DNA of 64,000 nucleotides from Flavobacterium foetidum (GTDB lineage: Bacteria > Bacteroidota > Bacteroidia > Flavobacteriales > Flavobacteriaceae). This document shows positions 45,695 through 54,815 of this stretch, piece after piece. The DNA is taken from positions 1-64,000 of the forward strand of contig NZ_SJTF01000018.1 in assembly GCF_004634245.1 (NCBI RefSeq), written 5' to 3'. The notes below the pieces were generated by a model, which searched no databases, had not been told where the DNA came from, and saw nothing but the letters and a program-made list of their open reading frames with translations. The translations under genes were made by a program, and so were the position numbers. The stretch's first letter is position 1. Every line of letters begins with the position of its first letter.

Positions 45695-48600
45695 TTAATA
45701 ATCGTTGTCGTCTGGAATGACACCCTGATTGTTTTGATGCTGTTGTTGCTGCTGCTGTTTTTTCTTTTCTTCTTCTTTTTTTCGTTTTTCCTCTTCTTTT
45801 TCAGCTTTCTTTTTATTCTTCTCAGCGTCTTTCTTATTAGAAAAATTTACAAAATCAGGATTTAAATAAGAATCTTGAACATCGTCTCCAGTGTTTTTTA
45901 CCGCTCTTTCAATCTTATGATTTTTAAAGAGCTTATTGACTAATTCACTAAAAGTATCAAAATCAACTTCGTAAGAAATACCGACACCTTGTGTATAACC
46001 GATTCCCTGTCCGATATAATTCACGTCATTTTCTTTATTAAACAAACGAAGGTTCATGGTTCCGTCTTCGTTAACACGATACAAAATCTCGATATCTCCT
46101 ACAATGGCAGATTCGTTTACACCGCCTACTGGCACGCCGAGCTTACCGTTTATTGTAATGCGCTCATTAACCTGCGACGAAATATTGGCCTGGAAACGCC
46201 CGTCAACTTCTTGCCCTAACCTACGATCTGCAGATGTATAGGTAAAATCGACGTTTACCTTATCATTATCTGATTTTACTATATCACCAAATAAACTAGA
46301 AACCGTTTCTGAAAGTGTTCCTGAAAAATCGCCCTGGCTAAATCCGTCTGGGCTCATAAAAGAACCTGTAGACAGTAAATACAAAGCCTGAGTCTGACGA
46401 ATGTCCTTATCATCTAATTTATATTGGATTTCAGATTTTAAAACACTACTTACCGATGGAAACTGAATATCAAAATTAGGTTCAGGACTTGCTAAATCTC
46501 CCCTTAAACCAATAACCACTTCTACAGGAACTTTTTTATTGAAAGATGAAGTATTATCTAAAAGGACTGCCGGATTTGCAGATGTCTTATAAACCGCCTC
46601 AAGATTTAGCTGGGCACGCATAGGGTTTCCTTCCCAAATAATGGATCCTCCTTTTTTGACCAAGAATTTTTTATCGATAAGACCTCCATATTTAAAATTA
46701 TACGTTCCTTCGTATGCCTGGAAATCTCCCCACATATTAAATTTACCCAACGTATTTATCTTAAATAAAAGCGAACCGTATCCTTTTCCTTTCATTCCGT
46801 GTCCAGAATTTCTATCTAGAATAACCTCTACTTCGGCATCGGGCGTAATATCAAAATCAAACTCCAGCTCTAGTCCGTTATAGTTTCTTGTTTTTTCAAC
46901 AATTCCCTTAGACATATTAAACTTTTCTTTTGGAGTCACAAAATGAATCCAGCTGCTCTCTCCAACGCTCTGTGCATTATTGATCGGAATTTTGACTTCT
47001 GTTCCTTTTTCAGACTTGGCATCTACCTTAATAAACAAGCTCTCTACTGGACCACGAATACTGGCGGTACCATTTATAAAAGCGGTCCCAAAATAAGCGG
47101 CGTCGTCACTGTCTTTGGTATCTAATGCCAGCAATCGTTTAGAAGTGATGCTGAGATCCAATTTCCAATCTCCAAAATTCTTATGTTCAATGCTTCCGTT
47201 CAGCAACCCTTTTGTGCCAAATTTTGTATCTGTCAGCTGGTTGTTTCTAAACAAAAACTTTTCATTCGTAAGGTCTATAACAGTCCTGTCGCTTAATTCG
47301 TAATCTGTATTCAGATACGGAATGGTCATTCCTGCCTTTTCAACATACAGCCTTCCGTTAATTTCAGGCTTTTTCATATTACCAACAACCGCAGCATTAC
47401 CAGAAACAGATCCCCGAATGTTAGACAAAACATCCCCACCAACAGGTCCCAAAGTAGCCAGATTAAAGCCCTCGAGTTTTAGACTTAAATCTAAAAACGT
47501 TTCTTTATTTTCTACCGCAAAAGTCCCTTCTGCTTTAAAAGATTCCGTAAAGCCATTACGAATAGAAGAATTTATAGTAAATTTTTTAAAATTTTCATCG
47601 CCGGCGATATCAAAATTCAATGTTCCGAGTTCCGTCTTATTCAGCACAAGATGATCTATTTCTATAGAAGCTGTGGGCTGATAAATGTTTTTATTTTGTT
47701 TGTAATTAATGTTTCCGTTCAGATTACCGTGAAAAACAAACTTCGAATTCAGCGGCGTGATCTTATTAATGTCGACATCTTCAAAATTCAGAACCAAATC
47801 TTTATAATCATTTCCTTTGATAACGCCATTCAAATCAATCTTCTGATTTTCGTGTGATAAAACAATATTGTCTATTGTGAAATTCTTAAAATATTGATCG
47901 ATAACAATCTGATTGTCTTTTTCTTCATTTTCATTTAAATACCACAAATAGTCTTTAAATTTCATTTCAGATTTCTTAATCCCGACAATGTTGTTTTTGT
48001 TTTTATCGATTGTGTGATACAAGTCAAGGTTAAAATAATCTTCTCCTTTGTTTCCTCCTTTAAATTCGGAACGAACAAACAAAGTATCCTTCGCAGTAAC
48101 ATTGATCAAATTAAAATCACGGATTTTATAATACGGAGTCTTGATGCTATCTAACTCGATGTAAGCATTATAAAGCGTGTTTTTATTATCAATATTGATT
48201 CGGATATTGTCAAAAGTATTTTTTGCCGCAGTAATCTTTTGTGATTTGAAACGGAATTTGAATTCTTTTAGGTCAGAATCTATTTTACCTCTTACAACGG
48301 TCGATGAATCGATATTGATTTCTGGATAAAGCATTTCGACAACCTTATCGTAAACATGAAAATTGAATCGCAGAAACTGTCCTTTTTTAACTTTATAAGG
48401 CTTATAATTTGTATAAAGGCTTCCTACGGAATTCATTACCAATTTATTCAGCTGTGCAAACTGAAATTTCCCCACAATCCTACCATCTACGACATCTTTT
48501 GAATTAATCGTTATGGTTCGTAAACGGTCTTCGTCAAAATTAGAATTAACAGTTACTTCATCAAATACATAAGTAGATTTCGGATTCTGATAAACCGCAT

Positions 48601-50233
48601 CTTTTATAAAAATATTTCCTTGAAGATTCTCAATAGAATTACCGCTTACCTGAACTACGGCGTTTCCTTTAAAATTCGAAACAGAATCTTTGACAAACTT
48701 TAGTTTCTGTAGATTCGAATTTTCAACGTTTATATTAAAATCATAGCGGTTTTCTCTTTTGCTCAAATCGACCAATCCGTCAAAAGTAAGACTCAGATTA
48801 GGGTCATTTACAGTAATTTGACCTTTATAATAAGGAAGCTTGAAATTTCCGTTAACTTCGATATTATTATAGGTGTATCTATTATAATCTAATTTAGAAA
48901 TCTCTCCCTTAATAATAGTATTTAAATATCTCTCTGTAAAACCAACCCCATCTACATCTAGATTAAGCGTTGTTTTGCCAAGATCTTTTCGTGCCAGAAC
49001 TGCTCCTACATTAAAGTCTTCCAATACAATATTTCCCGAGTACGATGCTTTATCGATGAAATCCATATTGTTCATATGAAGATCCACTCGAGCATTACCC
49101 AAATCAGATGCCATCTTAAATTTGGTCTCCAAATCGGTTGTAGAAACCTTGGCTTTACCAACAATATTGAACTTGCCGATACGTTTCAATTCTTTTGGCA
49201 ATCTTTTACCCAAAACGCCCGGAAGCAAAACCACAAGATTATCGTAGCTTGCAATGAGTTTATCAAATTTTCCATCCATTGAAAACTTCTGTTCTTTGGT
49301 CCCCAGAAGATTCCTAAAGTTGATTGTTCCGTTGATTCTAGATCCATTTGCATCACTCAGACGCAGATTGCTGAGGGTGAAGTTATTTAACGGACCTTTT
49401 AATTTGGTTTTGATTTTAAAACGCTGGTTTTTTCCCAGTCCGTCATAAAAATAGCGAATATCATTTGAGGCGATAGAAGCAGAATCCAATACTACATTAA
49501 AGCGTACCTTGTCTGTAAAATCTAAGAAATCTTTTGGTTTATAATTTAGGACTGCCAATCCGTAAAGAGACGAACGCTTGGTCTTAATTGCAAGATTTTC
49601 GACCTTTATCTGTTTTTTTGAATAACTGAATTTCCCTGCAAAATTAGAAACATATAAGCCACGGTGGTCCAAAAAAGAAAAGCGGTGAATTATAGTATTG
49701 ACATCAGGACCATACAATTTAAAATCGCTGATATAGGCATTCATTTTCTTGAAATTCAAAAAAACCGGAATTCTTTTGTTCTCATCGACAACCGAAAAAT
49801 TTCCTTTTTCGATGTATGCATTTCGCGCTGTCAGTAAAAAATGTTTGTCTGATTTGGGGGTTGTTTTCTTATCGGTTTCAAAAGCTTGGATGAACTTATT
49901 CATGTTATTTTCATCTTCGCCTTTGTATGTTTTTAAATTGAAAATCAATCCTGTCAGACGCAAATCTCCAAAAATTAGGTCGCCATCGAGTAAACGGCTG
50001 AAACTTGCAATATCAGTAGTGATGATTTCAGAATAAATCATAGTCTTTTTATGATGATCTAAAATCGAGACTTTTTTCAGTTTTACACCTCCAAAAATAT
50101 TTATTGCCGTTCTTTCGACATTTATGTTGACTTTAAAATCTTCATTAAGTGAATTGGTAACGTAATTGGCAATTTTTGTCTGCACGAAAGGCAGCGACAA
50201 AATAATAGCAAGTGTCAGCAAAAGTAAAATCAA
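45695..50233 (-). CDS. tamB: Translocation and assembly module protein TamB-like
   Basis: A 1512-residue inner-membrane-anchored periplasmic bridge protein of the AsmA/TamB group, thought to pass lipids or assist outer-membrane protein assembly. One N-terminal membrane helix is followed by very long repetitive beta strands and the C-terminal TamB (DUF490) domain at about 1080–1440. The last ~60 residues are low-complexity: a charged Lys/Glu tract, then a Gln run (QQQQQQHQNN). The start is unclear: the coordinate given is a TTG, but 18 in-frame codons upstream encode a basic segment (KKVKKIISRT) typical of this family's N-terminus, with ATT at 50285–50287 the best-placed start codon and no ATG. 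Confidence 0.9.
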   Translation of the reverse strand: MILLLLTLAIILSLPFVQTKIANYVTNSLNEDFKVNINVERTAINIFGGVKLKKVSILDHHKKTMIYSEIITTDIASFSRLLDGDLIFGDLRLTGLIFNLKTYKGEDENNMNKFIQAFETDKKTTPKSDKHFLLTARNAYIEKGNFSVVDENKRIPVFLNFKKMNAYISDFKLYGPDVNTIIHRFSFLDHRGLYVSNFAGKFSYSKKQIKVENLAIKTKRSSLYGLAVLNYKPKDFLDFTDKVRFNVVLDSASIASNDIRYFYDGLGKNQRFKIKTKLKGPLNNFTLSNLRLSDANGSRINGTINFRNLLGTKEQKFSMDGKFDKLIASYDNLVVLLPGVLGKRLPKELKRIGKFNIVGKAKVSTTDLETKFKMASDLGNARVDLHMNNMDFIDKASYSGNIVLEDFNVGAVLARKDLGKTTLNLDVDGVGFTERYLNTIIKGEISKLDYNRYTYNNIEVNGNFKLPYYKGQITVNDPNLSLTFDGLVDLSKRENRYDFNINVENSNLQKLKFVKDSVSNFKGNAVVQVSGNSIENLQGNIFIKDAVYQNPKSTYVFDEVTVNSNFDEDRLRTITINSKDVVDGRIVGKFQFAQLNKLVMNSVGSLYTNYKPYKVKKGQFLRFNFHVYDKVVEMLYPEINIDSSTVVRGKIDSDLKEFKFRFKSQKITAAKNTFDNIRINIDNKNTLYNAYIELDSIKTPYYKIRDFNLINVTAKDTLFVRSEFKGGNKGEDYFNLDLYHTIDKNKNNIVGIKKSEMKFKDYLWYLNENEEKDNQIVIDQYFKNFTIDNIVLSHENQKIDLNGVIKGNDYKDLVLNFEDVDINKITPLNSKFVFHGNLNGNINYKQNKNIYQPTASIEIDHLVLNKTELGTLNFDIAGDENFKKFTINSSIRNGFTESFKAEGTFAVENKETFLDLSLKLEGFNLATLGPVGGDVLSNIRGSVSGNAAVVGNMKKPEINGRLYVEKAGMTIPYLNTDYELSDRTVIDLTNEKFLFRNNQLTDTKFGTKGLLNGSIEHKNFGDWKLDLSITSKRLLALDTKDSDDAAYFGTAFINGTASIRGPVESLFIKVDAKSEKGTEVKIPINNAQSVGESSWIHFVTPKEKFNMSKGIVEKTRNYNGLELEFDFDITPDAEVEVILDRNSGHGMKGKGYGSLLFKINTLGKFNMWGDFQAYEGTYNFKYGGLIDKKFLVKKGGSIIWEGNPMRAQLNLEAVYKTSANPAVLLDNTSSFNKKVPVEVVIGLRGDLASPEPNFDIQFPSVSSVLKSEIQYKLDDKDIRQTQALYLLSTGSFMSPDGFSQGDFSGTLSETVSSLFGDIVKSDNDKVNVDFTYTSADRRLGQEVDGRFQANISSQVNERITINGKLGVPVGGVNESAIVGDIEILYRVNEDGTMNLRLFNKENDVNYIGQGIGYTQGVGISYEVDFDTFSELVNKLFKNHKIERAVKNTGDDVQDSYLNPDFVNFSNKKDAEKNKKKAEKEEEKRKKEEEKKKQQQQQQHQNNQGVIPDDNDY

Positions 50234-50349
50234 CCCAATTAGGGTGCGTGATATTATTTTCTTTACTTTTTTGATAGCTGTTTTAATTTTAGTTTTCTTT
50301 TAAATTTACTTTGAACAGACAAGAATCGCTGTTTTTGATAAAAATTCTT

Positions 50350-50357
50350 TAATTTTG
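50350..50357 (+). promoter_or_regulatory. Promoter −7 element before tsaD
   Basis: TAATTTTG, a perfect TAnnTTTG match in the tamB–tsaD divergent region. Confidence 0.4.
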
Positions 50358-50428
50358 GGCACTGTGGCAATCAAAGAATGCTTAAAAAAATTGATTTGTC
50401 AAATATAATTCAAAATTTGTGCCTTTAT

Positions 50429-51451
50429 ATGCAAAATCCTGAGGTTTTTATTCTTGCCATCGAAAGTTCATGCGATGATACTGCTGCCGCGGTTCTACAT
50501 AACGACAAAGTATTGTCAAATGTTGTGGCAAATCAGTTAATTCACAATCAATACGGCGGTGTGGTTCCCGAACTAGCATCGAGAGCACACCAGCAGAATA
50601 TCGTACCTGTAATAGATGCTGCGCTTCGCAAAGCAAATGTACAAAAAGAACAGCTAAATGCCATCGCTTTTACACAAGGTCCTGGACTTATGGGTTCGCT
50701 GTTAGTCGGCACCTCTTTCAGCAAATCATTATCGCTGGCTTTAAAAGTTCCGCTTATCGCTGTAAATCATATGCACGCCCATATTTTAGCTCACTTTATT
50801 GATGAAGAAGGCTATGATAAACCTGAATTTCCGTTTCTGGCCCTTACCATTAGTGGCGGCCACACACAAATCGTAAAAGTCAATAGTTTTTTTGATATGG
50901 AAATTATCGGAGAAACCACTGATGATGCGGTTGGAGAAGCTTTTGACAAAAGCGCGAAAATCTTAGGACTACCGTATCCTGGCGGACCGCTGATCGACAA
51001 ATATGCAAAAGAAGGAAATCCGAAAGCTTTTGCTTTTACCAAACCCAAAGTTCCGGGCTTGGATTTTAGTTTTTCTGGCTTAAAAACGGCAATTCTCTAT
51101 TTCATTCAAAAAAACAAACAGGAAAACCCGAATTTTATTGAGGAAAAACTAAACGATATCTGCGCTTCTATACAACATACTATCATCGAAATTTTGATGG
51201 ACAAAATAAAACTGGCCGTAAAAGAAACCGGAATCACACAAATCGCAATTGGCGGCGGTGTTTCGGCAAATTCTGGAATTCGAAATACATTGAAAGAAAC
51301 TGAAACCCAATACGGCTGGAAAACATTTATTCCTAAATTTGAATACACCACCGATAATGCTGCAATGATCGGAATTGTGGGTTATCAAAAATATTTGGCA
51401 AACCAATTTGAAAATGCTGCAGTTGTCTCTAAAGCCCGAATTGAATTTTAA
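50429..51451 (+). CDS. tsaD: tRNA N6-adenosine threonylcarbamoyltransferase
   Basis: Transfers the threonylcarbamoyl group to A37 of ANN-decoding tRNAs, with TsaB and TsaE. 340 residues from the ATG at 50429, which fits the family start (a few residues before LAIESSCDDT). An upstream ATG at 50378 adds 17 residues. Metal and ATP motifs: HMHAHILAHF (His pair), ISGGHTQIV, GGPLIDKYA, and AIGGGVSANSGIR. It begins a tight rightward run: rsmE starts 3 bp after its stop. Confidence 0.97.
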   Translation: MQNPEVFILAIESSCDDTAAAVLHNDKVLSNVVANQLIHNQYGGVVPELASRAHQQNIVPVIDAALRKANVQKEQLNAIAFTQGPGLMGSLLVGTSFSKSLSLALKVPLIAVNHMHAHILAHFIDEEGYDKPEFPFLALTISGGHTQIVKVNSFFDMEIIGETTDDAVGEAFDKSAKILGLPYPGGPLIDKYAKEGNPKAFAFTKPKVPGLDFSFSGLKTAILYFIQKNKQENPNFIEEKLNDICASIQHTIIEILMDKIKLAVKETGITQIAIGGGVSANSGIRNTLKETETQYGWKTFIPKFEYTTDNAAMIGIVGYQKYLANQFENAAVVSKARIEF

Positions 51452-51454
51452 GTT

Positions 51455-52159
51455 ATGCAGTTATTCTTTAATCCTAACATACACGAGTCGACCGAAAGTT
51501 TTTCTTTTGACAAGGAAGAAAGCCGTCATATTATAAAAGTGCTCCGAAAAAAAGATGGAGACATTTTACAGGTTACAAACGGATCAGGATTGCTTTTTGA
51601 GACTCAAATCACGCTGGCCTCAGACAACAAATGCACCGTAGAGGTTTTATCGATAAAAAATGCCGAAAAGCCAAAATTCCGTTTGCATCTTGCCGTCGCG
51701 CCAACCAAAATGAACGACCGTTTCGAATGGTTTCTCGAAAAAGCAACCGAAATTGGCATTCAAGAAATAACGCCGATTTTTTGTGATCGGTCTGAGCGAA
51801 AAGTAATCAATAAAGATCGCTTTGAGAAAATCATTCTTTCGGCCATGAAACAATGCAATGAAACGTTTCTCCCCAAACTAAATGATGCTGTTTCTTTTAA
51901 AGAATTTATTAAGCAAAAAAATCAAGGCCTGCAGCTGATTGCACATTGCGAAGAAACGGATAAAAAAGCTCTAAAAGAGGTTTTGAAACCCAATCAAGAT
52001 GTAATCATCTTAATAGGTCCCGAGGGAGATTTTTCTGAAAAGGAAATTGCATTGGCATTAGAAAATAATTACAAACCGGTAACTTTAGGAAACACACGTT
52101 TAAGAACAGAAACGGCCGCAGTTGTAGCTTGCCATAGTGTTGTGTTTTTTAATGAATAA
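51455..52159 (+). CDS. rsmE: 16S rRNA (uracil-1498-N3)-methyltransferase
   Basis: 234 residues with SPOUT fold. N-terminal PUA-like domain (LFFNPNIHESTESFSF, HIIKVLRKKDGD), then the knotted C-terminal SAM domain with ILIGPEGDFSEKE (near 187–199) and TLGNTRLRTETAAV. Methylates U1498 in the decoding region of 16S rRNA. Three bp after tsaD, so translationally adjacent; both modify RNA used in translation. Confidence 0.96.
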   Translation: MQLFFNPNIHESTESFSFDKEESRHIIKVLRKKDGDILQVTNGSGLLFETQITLASDNKCTVEVLSIKNAEKPKFRLHLAVAPTKMNDRFEWFLEKATEIGIQEITPIFCDRSERKVINKDRFEKIILSAMKQCNETFLPKLNDAVSFKEFIKQKNQGLQLIAHCEETDKKALKEVLKPNQDVIILIGPEGDFSEKEIALALENNYKPVTLGNTRLRTETAAVVACHSVVFFNE

Positions 52160-52194
52160 TTAACCGTTACGTTTGTCAACAAAAGTCACCAATC

Positions 52195-52240
52195 TTTGTC
52201 GAGCTGCTTGTGGAGAGTTCTCCTTCGTCGAAATGACAAA
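52195..52240. repeat. Small imperfect palindromic element
   Basis: Outer arms TTTGTC and GACAAA with a 12-bp inner palindrome GGAGA-gt-TCTCC at 52212–52223, in the 96-bp gap between rsmE and the DUF4159 gene. The minus-strand phrase TTTCGACGAAGGAGAA is, from memory, a frequent interspersed element in flavobacteria; not verified here. Confidence 0.5.
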
Positions 52241-52255
52241 AAAAGTTAACAATTC

Positions 52256-52894
52256 ATGAAAAAAATATTTTACTTATTATTACTTTTTTCAATTTCTTCT
52301 TTCGCACAAGAAATCGCTTTGCTAAAATACAGCGGAGGTGGCGACTGGTATGCCAATCCAACTTCTTTGCCAAATTTAATCAGTTTTTGCAATGCGAATA
52401 TCAATACCAGAATAAAGCCAAAGCCGTCAACTGTAGAGCCGGGAAGCCCAGATTTGCTTTCGTATCCTTTTGTACATATGACAGGGCACGGAAATGTGGT
52501 TTTCAGCGATTCTGATGTCATCAATCTCAGAAATTACCTTACTGCTGGAGGTTTTCTGCACATCGATGACAATTACGGAATGGATCAATTTATTCGAAAA
52601 GAAATCAAAAAGATTTTCCCAAATAATAGTCTTATTGAGATTCCGGCTAATCATGCCATTTTTCAGAAACCATTTTCTTTTCCGAATGGATTACCGAAAA
52701 TTCATGAGCATGACGGAACACGTCCACAAGCTTTTGGGATTTTTATAGAAAATAAGCTGGTCTTGCTTTACACTTACGAATGCGATCTTGGCGATGGCTG
52801 GGAAGATGCCGAAGTACATAACGACCCTGTAGGTGTACGTGACAAAGCCTTAAAGATGGGCGCCAATATCATCAATTATATTTTTACCAATTAA
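52256..52894 (+). CDS. DUF4159-domain secreted protein
   Basis: 212 residues. Signal peptide to about SFAQ (17). The rest matches the DUF4159 pattern: LLKYSGGGDWYANPTSLPNL, FVHMTGHGNVVFS, LTAGGFLHIDDNYGMD and HDGTRPQAFGI. Glutamine-amidotransferase-like fold in related families, but no catalytic function known. Stop codon overlaps the ATG of trmH (TAATG), so translation is coupled. Confidence 0.9.
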   Translation: MKKIFYLLLLFSISSFAQEIALLKYSGGGDWYANPTSLPNLISFCNANINTRIKPKPSTVEPGSPDLLSYPFVHMTGHGNVVFSDSDVINLRNYLTAGGFLHIDDNYGMDQFIRKEIKKIFPNNSLIEIPANHAIFQKPFSFPNGLPKIHEHDGTRPQAFGIFIENKLVLLYTYECDLGDGWEDAEVHNDPVGVRDKALKMGANIINYIFTN

Positions 52895-53397
52895 TGCAGC
52901 TTACTCATCACGAAAACCGATTTGAGAGAAAAACTTTTCCAATCACTTTAGTTTGCGACCATATCTATTTTCAACAGAATATCGGTTCTTTGTTCCGAAT
53001 TTCTGAAGCTTTTGGAGTTGAAAATATTATCTTTTATGGAAAAGATATTCCGCTTACACCCCGTAAAATCAATAAAACATCTCGAAGCACGCATCTTCAT
53101 GTGCCCCATTCTGTTATCGAAGAATTTTCAGAACTTCAATCTTTTCTTTTAGACAATAGTTTTGAAATTATCGCCTTAGAAATCACTTCAAACAGTAAAC
53201 CTCTTAAAGAAGTCATTTTTCCTGAAAATAAAAAAATCGCACTTGTAATCGGAAGCGAAATCAGTGGAATATCAGCAGAACTTCTAAAACTTTCAAGCCA
53301 AATCGTACACATCAAAATGTTTGGAAATAATAGCAGTATGAATGTTGTACAGGCTACCAGCATAGCATTGTATGAACTTACTTCATTAGCAAAATAA
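52894..53397 (+). CDS. TrmH/SpoU-family RNA 2'-O-methyltransferase
   Basis: 167 residues with SpoU motifs: a first motif FQQNIGSLFRISEAFGVENI (near 28–47), then VIGSEISGIS and NVVQATSIALYELT with the SAM-binding knot. Short size suggests a tRNA methyltransferase without extra RNA-binding domain. Overlaps the DUF4159 gene by one base. The exact tRNA position is unknown. Confidence 0.9.
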   Translation: MQLTHHENRFERKTFPITLVCDHIYFQQNIGSLFRISEAFGVENIIFYGKDIPLTPRKINKTSRSTHLHVPHSVIEEFSELQSFLLDNSFEIIALEITSNSKPLKEVIFPENKKIALVIGSEISGISAELLKLSSQIVHIKMFGNNSSMNVVQATSIALYELTSLAK

Positions 53398-53745
53398 CTT
53401 TTAAGCAGATTTTCTTAAAAAGATTATCTGAAAGGTAACTTAGCCTTAAAAAAACTTATTATTCTTACTAAAAAAGTATCTGGTTTTTGAATCTGATTTT
53501 TTACTTACGACCATTTTATCGATTAAAAGCAAATAAGAACGATTAAATACGTCTTTTAAATACTAAAATAAGAAAAAAATTATTAATATTTTATCTCTAG
53601 TTTTTGTAAGAACCAGATTATACAAGGCTTTGTAAAATTCTCACAAATAAAACTTTATAAATATTTTGCTACAATACTTTTTTGTTATAAAATTGCTTAA
53701 ATATTCAACTAATCAACATTTTTGTAACAAAAAACCCAAGTAATT
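53398..53745. other. Intergenic region, AT-rich, no gene seen
   Basis: About 348 bp between trmH and the M43 protease gene. No hairpin with T-run, no RNA gene, no convincing promoter pair. Probably holds the protease promoter. Confidence 0.5.
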
Positions 53746-54705
53746 ATGAAAAAATTTATTGTTTCCGCATGCACAGCTTTAATGCTTTTTGCTTGCCAAA
53801 ATGATCAATCTGAAAACAACAATTCAGAAACTGCGATTGCTTCACGTCGTGCTTGTGCCTCGCAAGAAGTTTTACAAGCCCAATTAAAAGCAGACCCTTC
53901 GCTTGCTATTCGTATGAACGAAATAGAAGCATTTACAGCAAAACATTTATCAAGTAATTTTACGGGTCGTTTGGTAAACGGCAAAATCGAAATTCCTGTT
54001 GTTGTAAATGTCTTATACAGAACTACAGCACAAAATATTTCTAATGCACAAATTCAGTCTCAAATTGATGTGCTTAATAAAGATTTTAACGCTCTTAATT
54101 CTGATTACAATAATGTTCCGGCTCTTTTTTCGGGTGTAAAAGCCAACATCGGAATTACATTTGTATTAGATCAAGTAATCCGAAAATCGACTACAAAAAC
54201 CTCATGGGGAACCAATGACGCCATGAAAAAAACAGCTCAAGGAGGAATTGCACCGACTTCGCCAACTACAAAACTAAACATCTGGACTTGTAATATTGGT
54301 GGCGGAATTTTAGGATATGCTCAATTTCCTGGAGGAGCTTCTTCTACAGATGGCGTTGTAATTGACCCACGTTATTTTGGCTTGTCTGGCGCGGCAAATG
54401 CGCCATTTAACTTAGGAAGAACAGCTACCCATGAAGTTGGTCACTGGATGAACCTTCGTCACATTTGGGGAGATGCAACCTGCGGAAGCGATTTAGTAGC
54501 AGACACTCCTACTCATAACGAAGAAAACTACGGTGTTCCTTCGTATCCACACTATAGCACCTGTTCGGGAAATCCTGTAGAGATGACCATGAACTACATG
54601 GACTACGTAGATGATGCTGCAATGTATATGTTCTCTCAAGGTCAGAAAACAAGAATTGCCGCCATTTTTACAAGCGGAGGAGCAAGAGCTTCATTTGCCC
54701 AATAA
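53746..54705 (+). CDS. M43-family zinc metalloprotease, lipoprotein
   Basis: 319 residues with a lipoprotein signal (Cys17 in LFAC). The catalytic domain has the pappalysin/cytophagalysin motif HEVGHWMNLRH (near 229–239), three zinc ligands, and the Met-turn in MNYMDYVDD near residue 285. It is probably anchored on the outer membrane and degrades external peptides. No T9SS C-terminal sorting domain is present, so export follows the lipoprotein route. Single gene with its own terminator. Confidence 0.93.
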   Translation: MKKFIVSACTALMLFACQNDQSENNNSETAIASRRACASQEVLQAQLKADPSLAIRMNEIEAFTAKHLSSNFTGRLVNGKIEIPVVVNVLYRTTAQNISNAQIQSQIDVLNKDFNALNSDYNNVPALFSGVKANIGITFVLDQVIRKSTTKTSWGTNDAMKKTAQGGIAPTSPTTKLNIWTCNIGGGILGYAQFPGGASSTDGVVIDPRYFGLSGAANAPFNLGRTATHEVGHWMNLRHIWGDATCGSDLVADTPTHNEENYGVPSYPHYSTCSGNPVEMTMNYMDYVDDAAMYMFSQGQKTRIAAIFTSGGARASFAQ

Positions 54706-54726
54706 AAAATGGCCTAAAACCAATAG

Positions 54727-54757
54727 AAAAGCGAGATTTTTAAGTCTCGCTTTTTTT
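54727..54757 (+). terminator. Rho-independent terminator
   Basis: AAAAGCGAGA (54727–54736) pairs with TCTCGCTTTT (54745–54754) and extends into a T-run. Ends the M43 protease gene. Confidence 0.85.
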
Positions 54758-54815
54758 GTTTAAGTCTAGATTTTAAAAATGCTTTTTCCTATATTTATAG
54801 TTCTAAATTTTAAAC

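Noticed and set aside
45599-45865. Plus-strand frame rich in Leu and Phe
   Set aside because: It is the complement of the Gln/Lys/Glu tail of tamB, not an independent membrane protein.
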